From the NCBI GenBank assembly GCA_033851545.1, contig JAWWOO010000038.1:1-64000 (forward strand): a DNA stretch of 64,000 nt, written 5' to 3'. The translations under genes were made by a program, and so were the position numbers. Origin of the DNA: JAWWOL01 sp033851545 (GTDB taxonomy: Bacteria; Actinomycetota; Actinomycetes; JAWWOL01). Shown here in pieces: positions 1 through 9,399 of the stretch. The notes under the pieces are model-generated. The model was not told the DNA's origin. It saw only the letters and a list, made by a program, of their open reading frames with translations, and did no database searches. Numbering within the stretch: position 1 is the stretch's first letter; each line of letters starts with the position of its first letter.

Positions 1-2
1 GG

Positions 3-125
3 GCCAAAACCCACGGCCACTACCACACCCGACAAGACCCCGACGGCACCCTGCACTGCACCACCCCCCTCGGCCGCACCTACACCACCAAACCCTGGGA
101 CTACCGACCCGACAGCGAACGCTGA
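3..125 (+). CDS. C-terminal end of an HNH endonuclease / DUF222-type protein (5' truncated by window)
   Basis: An open frame entering from the left edge encodes about 40 residues and stops at TGA 123-125. The residues AKTHGHYHTRQDPDGTLHC, followed by TTPLGRTYTTKPWDY, match the tail that follows the HNH motif in the multicopy actinobacterial DUF222/13E12-type proteins; the His-rich stretch is typical. These proteins are common, sometimes repetitive, and of uncertain role. Codon use is C- and A-rich (ACC, CAC, GAC, AAA), unlike the G-rich neighbours, as often seen for this family. The catalytic HNH core lies outside the window, so the call rests on the tail only. Confidence 0.55.
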   Translation, partial: AKTHGHYHTRQDPDGTLHCTTPLGRTYTTKPWDYRPDSER

Positions 126-159
126 CCACAACCCGCGCGCGATTGAACAGCAGGCTCGT

Positions 160-1923
160 CTAGACGCGTGCGCCGAGCTGGACGACCCATACGTTGTCCG
201 ACAGGCTGCCGGCTCGCAGGTCCTCACGCAGGGTCACCGTCGGCTGGAACCCTGCCCTCTGCAAGGCGCCCACCGCCTCGCCGAGCTGGTCCGGCTGGGG
301 TCCGAACAGCACCAGGGTCTTGGCGTGCCGCGCGACCAGGATCCGCTGGTCGACGTCCGACAGCGCCGGCAGGTCTGCCACCAGACTCTGCGGCGTCCAG
401 AGGTACTGCGTGGTCAGGTCGCTGGACAGCGCGTCGCCCGGGCCGAACCAGGTGAGCAGGGTCTGGCCCGCCTTCGTTGCCTGCGGCATCGACTTGTTGA
501 GCTTGGCCACCAGCCGGTACGAGTCCTCCTGCGCGTGCCAGGCCCCACCGTTGCGCAGGGCGTGGGCGTAGTCCGGCTGCGGGAAGTGCCGCTGCTGGTC
601 CAGCCACGTCTGCCCGGGCGGCTCGGCAGTCGTGATCGCGTAGGCGGCGCCGATCGCGACGGCGGCCAGTGCGGCGGCGGCGACCGGTCCCGACAGCCAC
701 CGCAAGCCGGCCCACACCAGGCCCAGAAGCGCTGCTGCTACGGCGAACCCGGCCAACAGCCGGAAGTGCAGCTGCCCGCGTACGAAGGTCATCAGGTAGG
801 GGACGGCGAGCACCAGCGCCGCCGGGACCCACGCGGTCCGTACAGAACCCAGCAGCGGCAGGCAGAGCCGCACCACCGCCAGCGCCATCACGAGCACCGC
901 CGAACTCCACAGCATCGACGAGTAGACGTGGTACTCCAGCTCGCAGGTGATCGCGAAGAACTGCAGGTAGCTGAACAGCACCATCTGCAGCAACGCCACG
1001 AGTGCCAGCCCCAGCTCGACCTTGTACGTGGCCAGCCTCGCCCGCGCCGTCACTGCCCAGAGCGCCGGCGTGAGCAAGGGGATGACGAGGTAGCTGTTGC
1101 GGAGCACCCAGTGCCAGTTGGGTGAGTGCCACTTGCGCAGTTCGTTGGGGGTCCGGAAGTGCTGCGCAGCAGTGATTGTCGGCGAGAGGATGTCCGCGCG
1201 GCCCCACATCGACCATGCGATGAGCGAGAACAGCCCGGTCACGGCGATGGCGCAACCGGCCAGGATCACCGACGCCCGCAGTGCGCCCCTCCAGTCGGTC
1301 GCCAGCTGCATCACGACGTAGACGGCCCAGGCGACGGCGACCAGAGGGGCGCTGAGGAACTGCGAGTGGATCGCCAGGCCGCCGGCGATCCCGGCAAGGA
1401 CCAGCCAGCCGACCCGGCCGCGCGCCTGGCGCTCACCGCGAACCGGCATGAACAGGCACGCCGGACCCGCGATCAGGTAGGAGACCGACGAGGAGTCGGG
1501 ATAGTCGGTGCCCCAGGCATACAGCAGCACCGGGCTGGCGAGGATGGCGGCCACGGCCACCCAGCCGGCACCGATGCCGTGCAGCCGCCTGAGCAGCAGG
1601 TAGGCCGGAACGATCGCCACCAGTGCGAACAGGTAGCGCAGGACGAAGAACCCGCCGACCGCGCCGAAGAGGTCATAGGTCACCCGCGAGGGCAGGATGA
1701 ACGCGAGCCGCACCCAGTAGTAGCGGTAGTTGCCCAGCCGCAGCATCAGGTCGTCGCCGTGCTCGGCATAGGCCTGGTAGAAGCGCTGGTCCTCGATGTT
1801 GGTGTTGGTCATGCCCTGCTCGCCGAGCAGGAAGAACACCACGACCGGCGCCAGCATCAGCCCGGCCACCTCGAGCAGCAGCCGCAGCCTGGTCCGGTCC
1901 CGAGTGCCGCCGCCGTTCGTCAC
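160..1923 (-). CDS. Polytopic membrane protein, GT-C glycosyltransferase-like
   Basis: The protein is 587 residues from a GTG start whose GTGA overlaps the stop of the upstream methyltransferase gene, which fixes the start and implies translational coupling. About ten hydrophobic segments run from residue 12 to about 440, followed by a soluble C-terminal domain of about 120 residues. An acidic/aromatic first loop after TM1, then many TM helices and a soluble tail, is the arrangement of dolichyl-phosphate-mannose-dependent (GT39/ArnT-like) transferases. No family signature is strong enough to name a substrate. It is probably an envelope enzyme; an unrelated membrane protein remains possible. 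Confidence 0.6.
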   Translation of the reverse strand: MTNGGGTRDRTRLRLLLEVAGLMLAPVVVFFLLGEQGMTNTNIEDQRFYQAYAEHGDDLMLRLGNYRYYWVRLAFILPSRVTYDLFGAVGGFFVLRYLFALVAIVPAYLLLRRLHGIGAGWVAVAAILASPVLLYAWGTDYPDSSSVSYLIAGPACLFMPVRGERQARGRVGWLVLAGIAGGLAIHSQFLSAPLVAVAWAVYVVMQLATDWRGALRASVILAGCAIAVTGLFSLIAWSMWGRADILSPTITAAQHFRTPNELRKWHSPNWHWVLRNSYLVIPLLTPALWAVTARARLATYKVELGLALVALLQMVLFSYLQFFAITCELEYHVYSSMLWSSAVLVMALAVVRLCLPLLGSVRTAWVPAALVLAVPYLMTFVRGQLHFRLLAGFAVAAALLGLVWAGLRWLSGPVAAAALAAVAIGAAYAITTAEPPGQTWLDQQRHFPQPDYAHALRNGGAWHAQEDSYRLVAKLNKSMPQATKAGQTLLTWFGPGDALSSDLTTQYLWTPQSLVADLPALSDVDQRILVARHAKTLVLFGPQPDQLGEAVGALQRAGFQPTVTLREDLRAGSLSDNVWVVQLGARV

Positions 1924-3071
1924 GTGTCCGAACCTAGTGTGCTCGTCCCCACAATGGCCCACGGCCTGTCGAGCACCCTCGTCATCAGCACCGTCACCCG
2001 CCGGGATCCCTTGAGCCGCAGGCGTTTCCGGATGTCCTCGACGTCTCCGGCCAGCCCGCGCCTGCGCAGGTCGACCGCCCCTACGTCCGCCGCGGCGAGG
2101 GTCGCGGCCAGGGCGCGCAGGTTCCACGGCAACGACGCCTCGACCCGCAGCCACCTGCCGTACGGGGTCGGGCGTGGGGCCTCGGCGCAGAGGAAGGCGA
2201 TCATCGGGTCGATCTGCCAGGCGTCCAGCGCGGACGCGAGCTCGGCTACCAGGCCGGCCCTGGTCACTGCCGGGCTCGGGTCGAGGACGTACGGCCCCGG
2301 CGCCCCGACCTCAGCCTGACCCGCGCCCGTCCCGGCCATCACGTGCGCACCGTCCGCGTCGATGACTGTCGCCGTGCGCGCCGACGTGAACAACTGCGGT
2401 GACCAGAGCACCGACTCCTTGAGATCGCCGCCCTCGGCGACGAACTCAAGCTCCCACCCCTGGGGTACGAGAGCGTGGTCCAGACCGGGCGCGGCCTTGA
2501 CCGCGACCGGCATCCGCTGCGCCAGGCCCGTGCACCAGACCAACGAGGGCGAACCGGCAGCTGACCCCGTACGACGGTTTTCAGCCCGTCGCGCCGGGTC
2601 GACGAAAGCGGCCAGAATGCCTGACAGGTCGGCATTCTCGACCTCGCCGAGCCACGTGCGGACCCGCCCGCCCAGGCCAACGGCCGCGGCGTTGTGCATG
2701 GCGAGCCGCAGGTGGACCGGGTCGCGGTCGACCGCTAGGACGTTCGAGACTGCCGCCAGGGCGAGCAGGTCGCCGCCGATCCCCGTACACAGGTCGGCAA
2801 CCTGTTCGTACGCGGCGAAGCGGGCTGCCCGGTGGGCGGCTACCCGCGCCGTCGACGCCTGCTCCAGACCGGCGCGGGTGAACAACAGCCGGTCCGGGTC
2901 GGGGAACTTCACCGCCGCCCGCGCTCGCAGGTCCCGCTGGGTCAGCGCCGCCGCGACCAGGTCGGCTGGCCAGGACCTGCGCAGGGTCTCAGCGACGTGC
3001 AGCGGCGAGCCCTCCGCCTGCGCCGCCGCCGCGAGGATCGCCGGTCCGTCCCCACCGAGCAGCAGCTCCAC
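1920..3071 (-). CDS. Class I SAM-dependent methyltransferase with THUMP-like C-terminal domain
   Basis: About 383 residues. The motif I region VADLCTGIGGDLLALA and the following acidic LAVDRDP form a Rossmann SAM site; FVDPARR resembles the substrate-side D/N-P-x motif of nucleic acid methyltransferases. The C-terminal third matches the THUMP-like domain of this actinobacterial family, suggesting an RNA substrate (inference). The start chosen is GTG at 3071, with GGAGG eight bases upstream; another GTG at 3104 would overlap the aldo/keto reductase gene by ten bases. The 3' end overlaps the membrane protein gene by GTGA. Confidence 0.7.
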   Translation of the reverse strand: MELLLGGDGPAILAAAAQAEGSPLHVAETLRRSWPADLVAAALTQRDLRARAAVKFPDPDRLLFTRAGLEQASTARVAAHRAARFAAYEQVADLCTGIGGDLLALAAVSNVLAVDRDPVHLRLAMHNAAAVGLGGRVRTWLGEVENADLSGILAAFVDPARRAENRRTGSAAGSPSLVWCTGLAQRMPVAVKAAPGLDHALVPQGWELEFVAEGGDLKESVLWSPQLFTSARTATVIDADGAHVMAGTGAGQAEVGAPGPYVLDPSPAVTRAGLVAELASALDAWQIDPMIAFLCAEAPRPTPYGRWLRVEASLPWNLRALAATLAAADVGAVDLRRRGLAGDVEDIRKRLRLKGSRRVTVLMTRVLDRPWAIVGTSTLGSDT

Positions 3072-3094
3072 CGAGGAGGCCTCCGGGGACCCGG

Positions 3095-4075
3095 CTAACC
3101 CCACGCGGGTGAGCGCTCCGGATAGCCGGTGTCGGGCTCGGAGACGTCGTCGAGGGCGGCCCTGATCTCGTCGGGCAGCTCGACGTCCTCGGCCTCCAGG
3201 GACGCGGCGAGCTGGGCCGGGTTGCGGGCCCCGACGACCGGCGCGACCACGCCCGGCCGGTCGCGTACCCAGGCAAGGGCCACGGCGATGGGGGAGACGC
3301 CGAGCCCGTCCGCCGCGGTGACCAGCGCGTCGACGACCCGCGACGAGTCCTCGCCGAGATAGGGCCGGACGAACCGCTGGTAGTCCTCGGCCGCACCGCG
3401 GGAGTCGGCAGGGACACCGTCCCGGTACTTGCCGGTGAGCACGCCGCGGCCGAGCGGCGACCACGGCAGCAGGCCGATCCCGAGGTCGGCTGCGGCCGGC
3501 AGCACCTCACGCTCGACCCCCCGGGCGAGCAGCGAATACTCCATCTGGGTCGAGACGACGGGTGCCCGCCCCGGCCACGCCGCCTGCCAGGTCGCCGCCT
3601 TGGCTGTCTGCCAGCCGGTGAAGTTGGAGACCCCGACGTAACGCACCTTTCCTGAGCTGACCGCGGTGTCGAGAGCGGCGAGGGTCTCCTCGAGCGGCGT
3701 GATGCCGTCCCACGCGTGCAGCTGCCAGAGGTCGACGTAGTCGGTCTGCAGCCGCTGCAAGGAGGTCTCGAGCGCGCTCAGCAGAGAACGGCGCGAGCCG
3801 CCGGTCTCGAGCGACCCGGCCCGCGCCGCCGAACCCGCCTTGGTGGCGACCACGAGCGAGTCCCGGTCGGTCTCGGCGAGCAGCCGGCCGAGGATCCGCT
3901 CCGACTCCCCGCCGGTGTAGCGGTGCGCGGTGTCGATGAACGTCCCGCCCGCGTCGCGGAAGTCCGCCAGCTGCAGCCCCGCGTCGACCTCGTCGGTGTC
4001 CCTGCCCCAGGTCATCGTCCCGAGGGCAAGACGTGACACCACCAGACCGCTGCGCCCGAGCTGTCGCTGCTCCAT
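3095..4075 (-). CDS. Aldo/keto reductase
   Basis: 326 residues, the full length of the family. It is an NADPH-dependent carbonyl reductase of unknown substrate with a TIM-barrel fold. The catalytic set is visible: Asp in FIDTAHRYTGG with the proton-donor Tyr, Lys in VVATKAG, and His in LWQLHAWDG. The C-terminal VVGARNPAQLAASL is the nucleotide-binding stretch. It begins with ATG, with a TAGCCT -10-like box eight bases upstream. It is probably co-transcribed with the downstream methyltransferase and membrane protein genes, which follow with overlap or minimal spacing. Confidence 0.9.
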   Translation of the reverse strand: MEQRQLGRSGLVVSRLALGTMTWGRDTDEVDAGLQLADFRDAGGTFIDTAHRYTGGESERILGRLLAETDRDSLVVATKAGSAARAGSLETGGSRRSLLSALETSLQRLQTDYVDLWQLHAWDGITPLEETLAALDTAVSSGKVRYVGVSNFTGWQTAKAATWQAAWPGRAPVVSTQMEYSLLARGVEREVLPAAADLGIGLLPWSPLGRGVLTGKYRDGVPADSRGAAEDYQRFVRPYLGEDSSRVVDALVTAADGLGVSPIAVALAWVRDRPGVVAPVVGARNPAQLAASLEAEDVELPDEIRAALDDVSEPDTGYPERSPAWG

Positions 4076-4146
4076 GGCTGCCGAGGCTACCGAGCCGGGG
4101 CCGGGTCGGCGGCGGGGCAGCCCGGACGCGCCGATAGAGTGCGCCC

Positions 4147-5211
4147 ATGCGCCTGGGACTCAACCTCGGCTACTGGGCTGGGGACCCGGCCTCGGCGGCG
4201 GACAACCTCGCCCTCGCGCTGGAGGCCGAGCGGCTGGGCTTCTCCTGCGTCTGGGCCGCCGAGGCGTACGGGTCCGACGCGGTCAGCGTGCTGGGATACC
4301 TCGCTGCCCGGACCTCGAAGATCGACCTCGGGTCGGCTGTCCTTCAGATCCCGGCCCGCACACCCGCCATGACCGCGATGACCGCCGCCACCCTCGACGC
4401 CCTGTCCGGCGGCCGGTTCCGGCTCGGCCTCGGTGTCTCGGGGCCCCAGGTCTCCGAGGGCTGGCACGGGGTTGCGTTCGACCGGCCGCTCGCCAGGACC
4501 CGCGAGTACGTCGACGTCGTCCGGCTCGCGCTGTCCGGCCGGCCGGTCGCGTACGAGGGGCGGCATGTGGTGCTGCCTTTGCCGGACGGCCCGGGCAAGC
4601 CGCTCAAGCTGACCACCGGGCCGGCGCGGGCCGACCTGCCGGTCTACCTGGCCGCCGTCGGGCCCAGGAACGTCGAGCTGGCCGGGGAGATCGCCGACGG
4701 CTGGCTGGCGGTGTTCTTCGCTGCCGAGCAGTCGGCTGACCTGCTGGAGCACCTGGACGCCGGCCTGGCGAGGTCGGGCCGCTCCCGCAAGGACTTCGAC
4801 ATCGCCCCGACCGTCCCGCTCGTGGTGGCCGACGACCCGGTCGCGGCCGCCGACGCCGTACGGGACCAGGTGGCGCTCTACGTCGGCGGCATGGGCAGCC
4901 GGGAGCAGAACTTCTACCACGCCTCGGCCTGCCGGATGGGCTACGAGTCCGCGGCGAAGACGATCCAGGACCGTTACCTGGCCGGTGACCGGCGTGGCGC
5001 GGCGGCAGCAGTGCCGTACGCCCTCATCGATGCCACATCATTGCTAGGTGATCGTGGTCGCCTGGCTGAGAGGATGGCTGCCTACGCCGACGCCGGCGTG
5101 AGCACGCTCGCCGTCTCGTCCCCTCCCGCGCCCAAGGGGGGACTGGCTGTGCGCATCCATAGCCTTCGCACTGCCGCCGAAGCCCTCGAGATGTCTGGAG
5201 CAACCGCGTGA
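4147..5211 (+). CDS. LLM-class F420-dependent oxidoreductase
   Basis: 354 residues with the luciferase-like monooxygenase fold: the LALEAERLGFSCVWAAEAYG segment, LDALSGGRFRLGLGVSGPQV near residues 85-105, and a C-terminal region typical of F420-dependent actinobacterial members. The substrate is unknown; cofactor F420 is inferred from the family. TAGAGT lies six bases before the ATG, so the transcript is probably leaderless. The stop overlaps the GTG of uppP (GTGA at 5208-5211), coupling translation of the two. Confidence 0.85.
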   Translation: MRLGLNLGYWAGDPASAADNLALALEAERLGFSCVWAAEAYGSDAVSVLGYLAARTSKIDLGSAVLQIPARTPAMTAMTAATLDALSGGRFRLGLGVSGPQVSEGWHGVAFDRPLARTREYVDVVRLALSGRPVAYEGRHVVLPLPDGPGKPLKLTTGPARADLPVYLAAVGPRNVELAGEIADGWLAVFFAAEQSADLLEHLDAGLARSGRSRKDFDIAPTVPLVVADDPVAAADAVRDQVALYVGGMGSREQNFYHASACRMGYESAAKTIQDRYLAGDRRGAAAAVPYALIDATSLLGDRGRLAERMAAYADAGVSTLAVSSPPAPKGGLAVRIHSLRTAAEALEMSGATA

Positions 5212-6050
5212 CCGACCCCTCCCTCACCGTGAGCCTGGCCCAGTCGGTGGTTCTGGGGGTGGTCGAGGGGCTGACCGAGTTCCTGCCGGTCTCCAGCACC
5301 GGTCACCTGACCATCGCCGAGAACCTGATGAACATCGACACACAGGCCAGGTCGGTCACCGGCTTCACCGCCGTCATCCAGATGGGCGCGATCGTCGCCT
5401 CCATCGTCTACTTCCGAGCCGACATCGTCCGCATCGTCGCCGGTTGGGGCCGCGGCCTGGTCAACGCCGAGGCCCGCACCCAGTACGACTCGCGGCTCGG
5501 CTGGTACGTGATCGCCGGCACCATCCCGATCGGCATCGTCGGCCTGGCCGGCAAGAACGTCATCAAGGATGACCTGCGCTACCTCTGGGTCGTCGCCGTC
5601 GGCCTGATCGTGTGGTCGGGGGCGATGATCTTTGCCGAGAAGAAGGCCCGCCAGGACAGGGGGGAGCAGGACGTCACGTTCAAGGACATCCTGGTCATGG
5701 GCCTCTTCCAGTGCATCGCGCTGGTTCCCGGCGTATCCCGGTCCGGCGCGACGATCAGCGCCGGCCTGCTCCGTGGCCTTGACCGGGTCACCGCGACCCG
5801 GCTGTCGTTCTTCCTCGGCATCCCCGCCCTGCTGGCGGCCGGCATCTTCGAGCTGAAGGACGCGTTCAAGGCCCCTGCCGGGCCGGTCGTCGTGGGGACG
5901 ATCGTCTCGTTCGTGGTCGCCTACGTCGCGATCGCCTGGCTGCTGAAGTTCGTCGCCAGCCACTCCATCGCCAAGTTCGTCCCGTACCGGCTGGTCGTCG
6001 GCGCCCTCATCCTCATCGGCCTGGCCACGAACGTTCTCGGCGGCTCCTGA
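5208..6050 (+). CDS. uppP: Undecaprenyl-diphosphatase UppP/BacA
   Basis: 280 residues, GTG start overlapping the previous stop. It dephosphorylates undecaprenyl pyrophosphate at the membrane to recycle the lipid carrier for peptidoglycan and other envelope polymers; extra copies give bacitracin resistance. Both family signatures are present: EGLTEFLPVSSTGHL near the N-terminus and PGVSRSGATI near residue 176, with the catalytic Glu and Ser/Arg residues. About eight membrane segments are visible. A 133-base gap separates it from the sugar transporter operon. Confidence 0.95.
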   Translation: MTDPSLTVSLAQSVVLGVVEGLTEFLPVSSTGHLTIAENLMNIDTQARSVTGFTAVIQMGAIVASIVYFRADIVRIVAGWGRGLVNAEARTQYDSRLGWYVIAGTIPIGIVGLAGKNVIKDDLRYLWVVAVGLIVWSGAMIFAEKKARQDRGEQDVTFKDILVMGLFQCIALVPGVSRSGATISAGLLRGLDRVTATRLSFFLGIPALLAAGIFELKDAFKAPAGPVVVGTIVSFVVAYVAIAWLLKFVASHSIAKFVPYRLVVGALILIGLATNVLGGS

Positions 6051-6183
6051 GCCGTATGGGTACGCCCGCGGGGGACGTATCCGGATCGTCACGGGCAAAG
6101 CGGTCACCCCCGCTCGACGTCTTGCCGGTAGCGCCTTACCGTGACCGCGGCACGACATCCCACGCGGCAGGAGGGCACCGGGC

Positions 6184-7305
6184 ATGCGGAGGCTGCTGCC
6201 GCGACCGGGGGCTGCGGTCGCCTGCCTGGCCGGGATGGCGAGCCTCTCCGGTCTGCTCTCCGGCTGCACCGGGCCGGCCAAGGCGCAGAAGCCCAACCTC
6301 GGCTCGGGCAAGATCGCCGTCCTGCTCCCGGACACCGCCTCGTCGACCCGGTGGGAGAGCGACGACCGGCGCTACCTGACGGCCGCGTTCAAGGCCGAGG
6401 GACTCTCCGACGGCGACTTCACCATCGACAATGCGCAGGGCGACCCGAGCAATCAGCAGGGCCAGGCCGAGCAGGCGATCACCAACGGCGCCTCGGTGCT
6501 GCTGCTGGTCAACCTCGACTCCGGGTCCGGTGCCGCCATCGAGGCCAACGCCGTGCGCCAGGGCCTCAAGGTGATCGACTACGACCGGCTCACGCTGCGC
6601 GGAAGTGCCTCGTACTACGTGAGCTTCGACAACGTACGGGTCGGCAAGCTGCAGGGCCAGGGACTCGTCGACTGCCTCGCCGCCAAGAAGCCGTCCGTGG
6701 CGAAGCCGTCCGTGATCCAGCTCGACGGCTCGCCGGACGACAACAACTCGGCGGAGTTCAAGCAGGGCTACGACTCCGTGCTGGACCCGCTGTTCGCGTC
6801 CGGCGCCTACGTCCGCGCGGGCGAGCAGTCCGTGCCGAAGTGGGACATCCAGCAGGCGACCACGATCTTCGACCAGATGCTCACCCGGGCCGGCAACACG
6901 GTCGACGGGGTCGCCGCGGCCAATGACGCGCTGGCCAACGCGGCGATCACCGTGCTCGGCAACCGCGGTCTGCACGGCGTACCGGTCACCGGGCAGGACG
7001 CCACGATCGCCGGTCTGCAGAACATCCTCGCCGGCGACCAGTGCATGACGGTCTACAAGCCGGTGCAGCAGGAGGCGATCGCGGCGGCGCGCCTCGCGCT
7101 CGAGCTCCGCGAGGGCAAGCAGCCGACCGAGAGCACGACACCCGTCTCCGCCGGCGACCACGACGTACCGTCTGTTCTGCTGACCCCTGTCCCGGTGACC
7201 ATGGGCAATATCAAGCAGACCGTCATCCGGGACGGGTTCCGTACGCTCGATCAGATCTGCACCGGGCGTTATCTCGCTATGTGCAAGGCCGATGGGTTGA
7301 CATGA
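6184..7305 (+). CDS. Sugar ABC transporter substrate-binding lipoprotein (XylF-like)
   Basis: 373 residues. A basic N-terminus, a hydrophobic stretch and a lipobox ending LLSGC mark a lipoprotein anchored outside the membrane. The mature part is a periplasmic-binding-protein type 1 fold: KIAVLLPDTASSTRWESDD at the start, DNAQGDPSNQQGQAEQAI, and a long aldose-binding core. It resembles the D-xylose-binding branch; the exact sugar is inference. A 25-base gap leads to the ATPase gene, and the permease and ROK regulator follow, all on the same strand, forming one importer operon. Confidence 0.88.
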   Translation: MRRLLPRPGAAVACLAGMASLSGLLSGCTGPAKAQKPNLGSGKIAVLLPDTASSTRWESDDRRYLTAAFKAEGLSDGDFTIDNAQGDPSNQQGQAEQAITNGASVLLLVNLDSGSGAAIEANAVRQGLKVIDYDRLTLRGSASYYVSFDNVRVGKLQGQGLVDCLAAKKPSVAKPSVIQLDGSPDDNNSAEFKQGYDSVLDPLFASGAYVRAGEQSVPKWDIQQATTIFDQMLTRAGNTVDGVAAANDALANAAITVLGNRGLHGVPVTGQDATIAGLQNILAGDQCMTVYKPVQQEAIAAARLALELREGKQPTESTTPVSAGDHDVPSVLLTPVPVTMGNIKQTVIRDGFRTLDQICTGRYLAMCKADGLT

Positions 7306-7330
7306 CAGCCGCACAAGAGGGTGGACACCC

Positions 7331-8122
7331 ATGACGAACGCCGGGGTTCCACTGCTCCAGCTGCAAGGGATCCGCAAGCACTTCGGTGCGGTGGAGGCGC
7401 TGCGGGGCGTCGACTTCACGTTGCGGGCCGGCCTGGTGACGGCCTTGGTCGGGGACAACGGCGCCGGCAAGTCGACGCTCATCAAGTGCATCGCCGGCAT
7501 CCACACCATCGACAGCGGGTCGGTCGTCTGGGAGGGCCAGCTGGTCACCATCGCCGGCCCGGCCGACGGTGCCGCGCTCGGGATCGAGGTGGTCTACCAG
7601 GACCTCGCGCTGTGCGACAACCTCGACGTGGTCCAGAACATGTTCCTCGGCCGCGAGCTGCGCACCGGCGTCCGCCGCCTCGACGAGGAGACCATGGAGG
7701 CCCGCACCCGGGAGACCCTCGAGTCCCTGTCGGTGACCACGATCAGCTCGGTACGCCAGCAGGTGGCCAGCCTCTCCGGCGGCCAGCGGCAGTCGGTGGC
7801 GGTGGCCCGTGCCGTGATGTGGAACTCCCGGCTGGTGATCCTCGACGAGCCCACGGCGGCGCTCGGCGTCGCGCAGACCAAGCAGGTGCTCACCCTGGTC
7901 CGCAAGCTGGCCGACCAGGGCATCAGCGTCGTGCTGATCTCGCACAACCTCAGCGACGTCTTCGCGGTCGCCGACCGGATCGCGGTTCTCCGGCTGGGCC
8001 GGATGGTCGCCGACGTCGAGCCGGACGACGTGACCAGCAACGAGGTCGTCCAGCTGATCACCTCAGGCCACGCGGGCTTCGCGGACGAGCTCGAGACGCC
8101 GCTGCGACGGGGGCACGCATGA
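7331..8122 (+). CDS. Sugar ABC transporter ATP-binding protein (single domain)
   Basis: 263 residues. Walker A GDNGAGKST, Q-loop VVYQDLALCDNLDV, signature LSGGQRQSVAVARA, Walker B LVILDEPTAAL and H-loop LISHN are all intact. It carries one ABC module, unlike the fused double-module XylG/RbsA proteins of enteric bacteria, so it should work as a homodimer. The ATG is preceded by a purine-rich GAGGGTGG; a GTG ten bases upstream is in another frame. The stop overlaps the permease ATG by ATGA. Confidence 0.93.
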   Translation: MTNAGVPLLQLQGIRKHFGAVEALRGVDFTLRAGLVTALVGDNGAGKSTLIKCIAGIHTIDSGSVVWEGQLVTIAGPADGAALGIEVVYQDLALCDNLDVVQNMFLGRELRTGVRRLDEETMEARTRETLESLSVTTISSVRQQVASLSGGQRQSVAVARAVMWNSRLVILDEPTAALGVAQTKQVLTLVRKLADQGISVVLISHNLSDVFAVADRIAVLRLGRMVADVEPDDVTSNEVVQLITSGHAGFADELETPLRRGHA

Positions 8123-9399
8123 GCCGCGCCCTGTCCCAGGATGCCGTGTCCGCACCCAGAGGCGGCGACCTGCCGTTCGAGCGGCCGGCGGAGTGGTCCG
8201 TACGCGCCCAGCTCGGCGGCTACCTCGCCCGGTTGCGCGGCGGCGAGGTCGGCTCGATGCCGGTCGTGGTCGGCCTGGTGGCGCTGTCGCTGTTCTTCCA
8301 GTCGCAGAACGACCACTTCCTGACCGCGGGCAACCTCACCAACCTGCTGGTGCAGGGCGCCGGCGTGGCGATGATCGCGATGGGCGTGGTCTTCGTCCTG
8401 CTGATCGGCGAGCTCGACCTGTCCGTCGGCTCGATGGCGGGCGTCGGCGGCGCTGTCCTCGCCCGTACCGTGACCGGCCCGCACCCGCACTCCTGGTGGA
8501 TCGGCATCGCCCTCGCGCTGCTCGCCGGCGCGGCGATGGGTTTCGTGCAGGGCGTGCTGGTGACCGCGTTGAACCTGCCGTCGTTCGTGGTCACCCTGGC
8601 CGGCCTGCTGGCCTTCAACGGCATCGTCCTCGAGGCGGTCAACAACACCGGCCGCACCTCCATCCGGCAGGTCCCGCAGCTGGTCTACATCGGCAACGGA
8701 CTGCTGACCCCGACCACCGGCTGGGTCCTCGCGATCGCGGCCACCATGGGGTACGCAGCCCTGCAGGTCCTCCGCCGCCGCCGGCGGCTGCGGCTCGACC
8801 TCAAGCCGGGCCCGGCGCTGCTGATCGTCTGGCGGGTCGCCGTCGTCGCCGTCGTCGCGACCGCGCTGATCCTCGTGACGAACGCCGACCGCGGGCCGCT
8901 CGCGCCGATCCGCGGCCTGCCGTTCGTGGTCTCGCTCGTGCTCCTCGCCATGGTGGTGCTGTCCTACCTGGCCAGCCGTACGTCCTTCGGCCGGCACGTC
9001 TATGCCGTCGGTGGCCACGCCGAAGCCGCCCGCCGGGCCGGCATCAAGGTGCAGTCGGTACGGGTCGGCGTGTTCATGCTCTCGGGGGTCATGGCCACGG
9101 TCGGCGGCATCGTCCTCACGTCGCGGCTGCAGTCGGTGACGAGCACCGAGGGCAGCGGCCAGATCCTGCTGTACGCGATCGCGGCGGCCGTCGTCGGCGG
9201 CACCAGCCTGTTCGGCGGTCACGGCCGGGTGGTCAACGCCGTGCTCGGCGGGTTGGTCGTCGCGGCCATCGACAACGGCATGGGGCTGCTCGAGCTGAGC
9301 GCCGGCAGCAAGAGCATCTACACCGGCATCGTGCTGATCGCCGCCGTGACGATCGACTCGTTGAGCAGACGCGGGCGGGTGTCCAGCGGCCGTGGCTGA
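8119..9399 (+). CDS. Sugar ABC transporter permease (XylH/RbsC-like)
   Basis: 426 residues starting at the ATG of the ATGA overlap. About ten membrane helices; the GELDLSVGSMAGVGGAVLAR stretch and the late AAAVVGGTSLFGGHGRV are the conserved elements of BPD_transp_2 permeases. A strongly basic cytoplasmic loop (RRRRRLRL near residue 220) is typical of XylH-like members. With the upstream ATPase and lipoprotein it completes a CUT2-type importer. The last eight bases overlap the GTG start of the ROK regulator. Confidence 0.9.
   Translation: MSRALSQDAVSAPRGGDLPFERPAEWSVRAQLGGYLARLRGGEVGSMPVVVGLVALSLFFQSQNDHFLTAGNLTNLLVQGAGVAMIAMGVVFVLLIGELDLSVGSMAGVGGAVLARTVTGPHPHSWWIGIALALLAGAAMGFVQGVLVTALNLPSFVVTLAGLLAFNGIVLEAVNNTGRTSIRQVPQLVYIGNGLLTPTTGWVLAIAATMGYAALQVLRRRRRLRLDLKPGPALLIVWRVAVVAVVATALILVTNADRGPLAPIRGLPFVVSLVLLAMVVLSYLASRTSFGRHVYAVGGHAEAARRAGIKVQSVRVGVFMLSGVMATVGGIVLTSRLQSVTSTEGSGQILLYAIAAAVVGGTSLFGGHGRVVNAVLGGLVVAAIDNGMGLLELSAGSKSIYTGIVLIAAVTIDSLSRRGRVSSGRG

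Noticed and set aside
7331..8122. Broken XylG gene because only one ABC domain is present
   Set aside because: All motifs are intact and single-domain ATPases are usual for this type of actinobacterial sugar importer.
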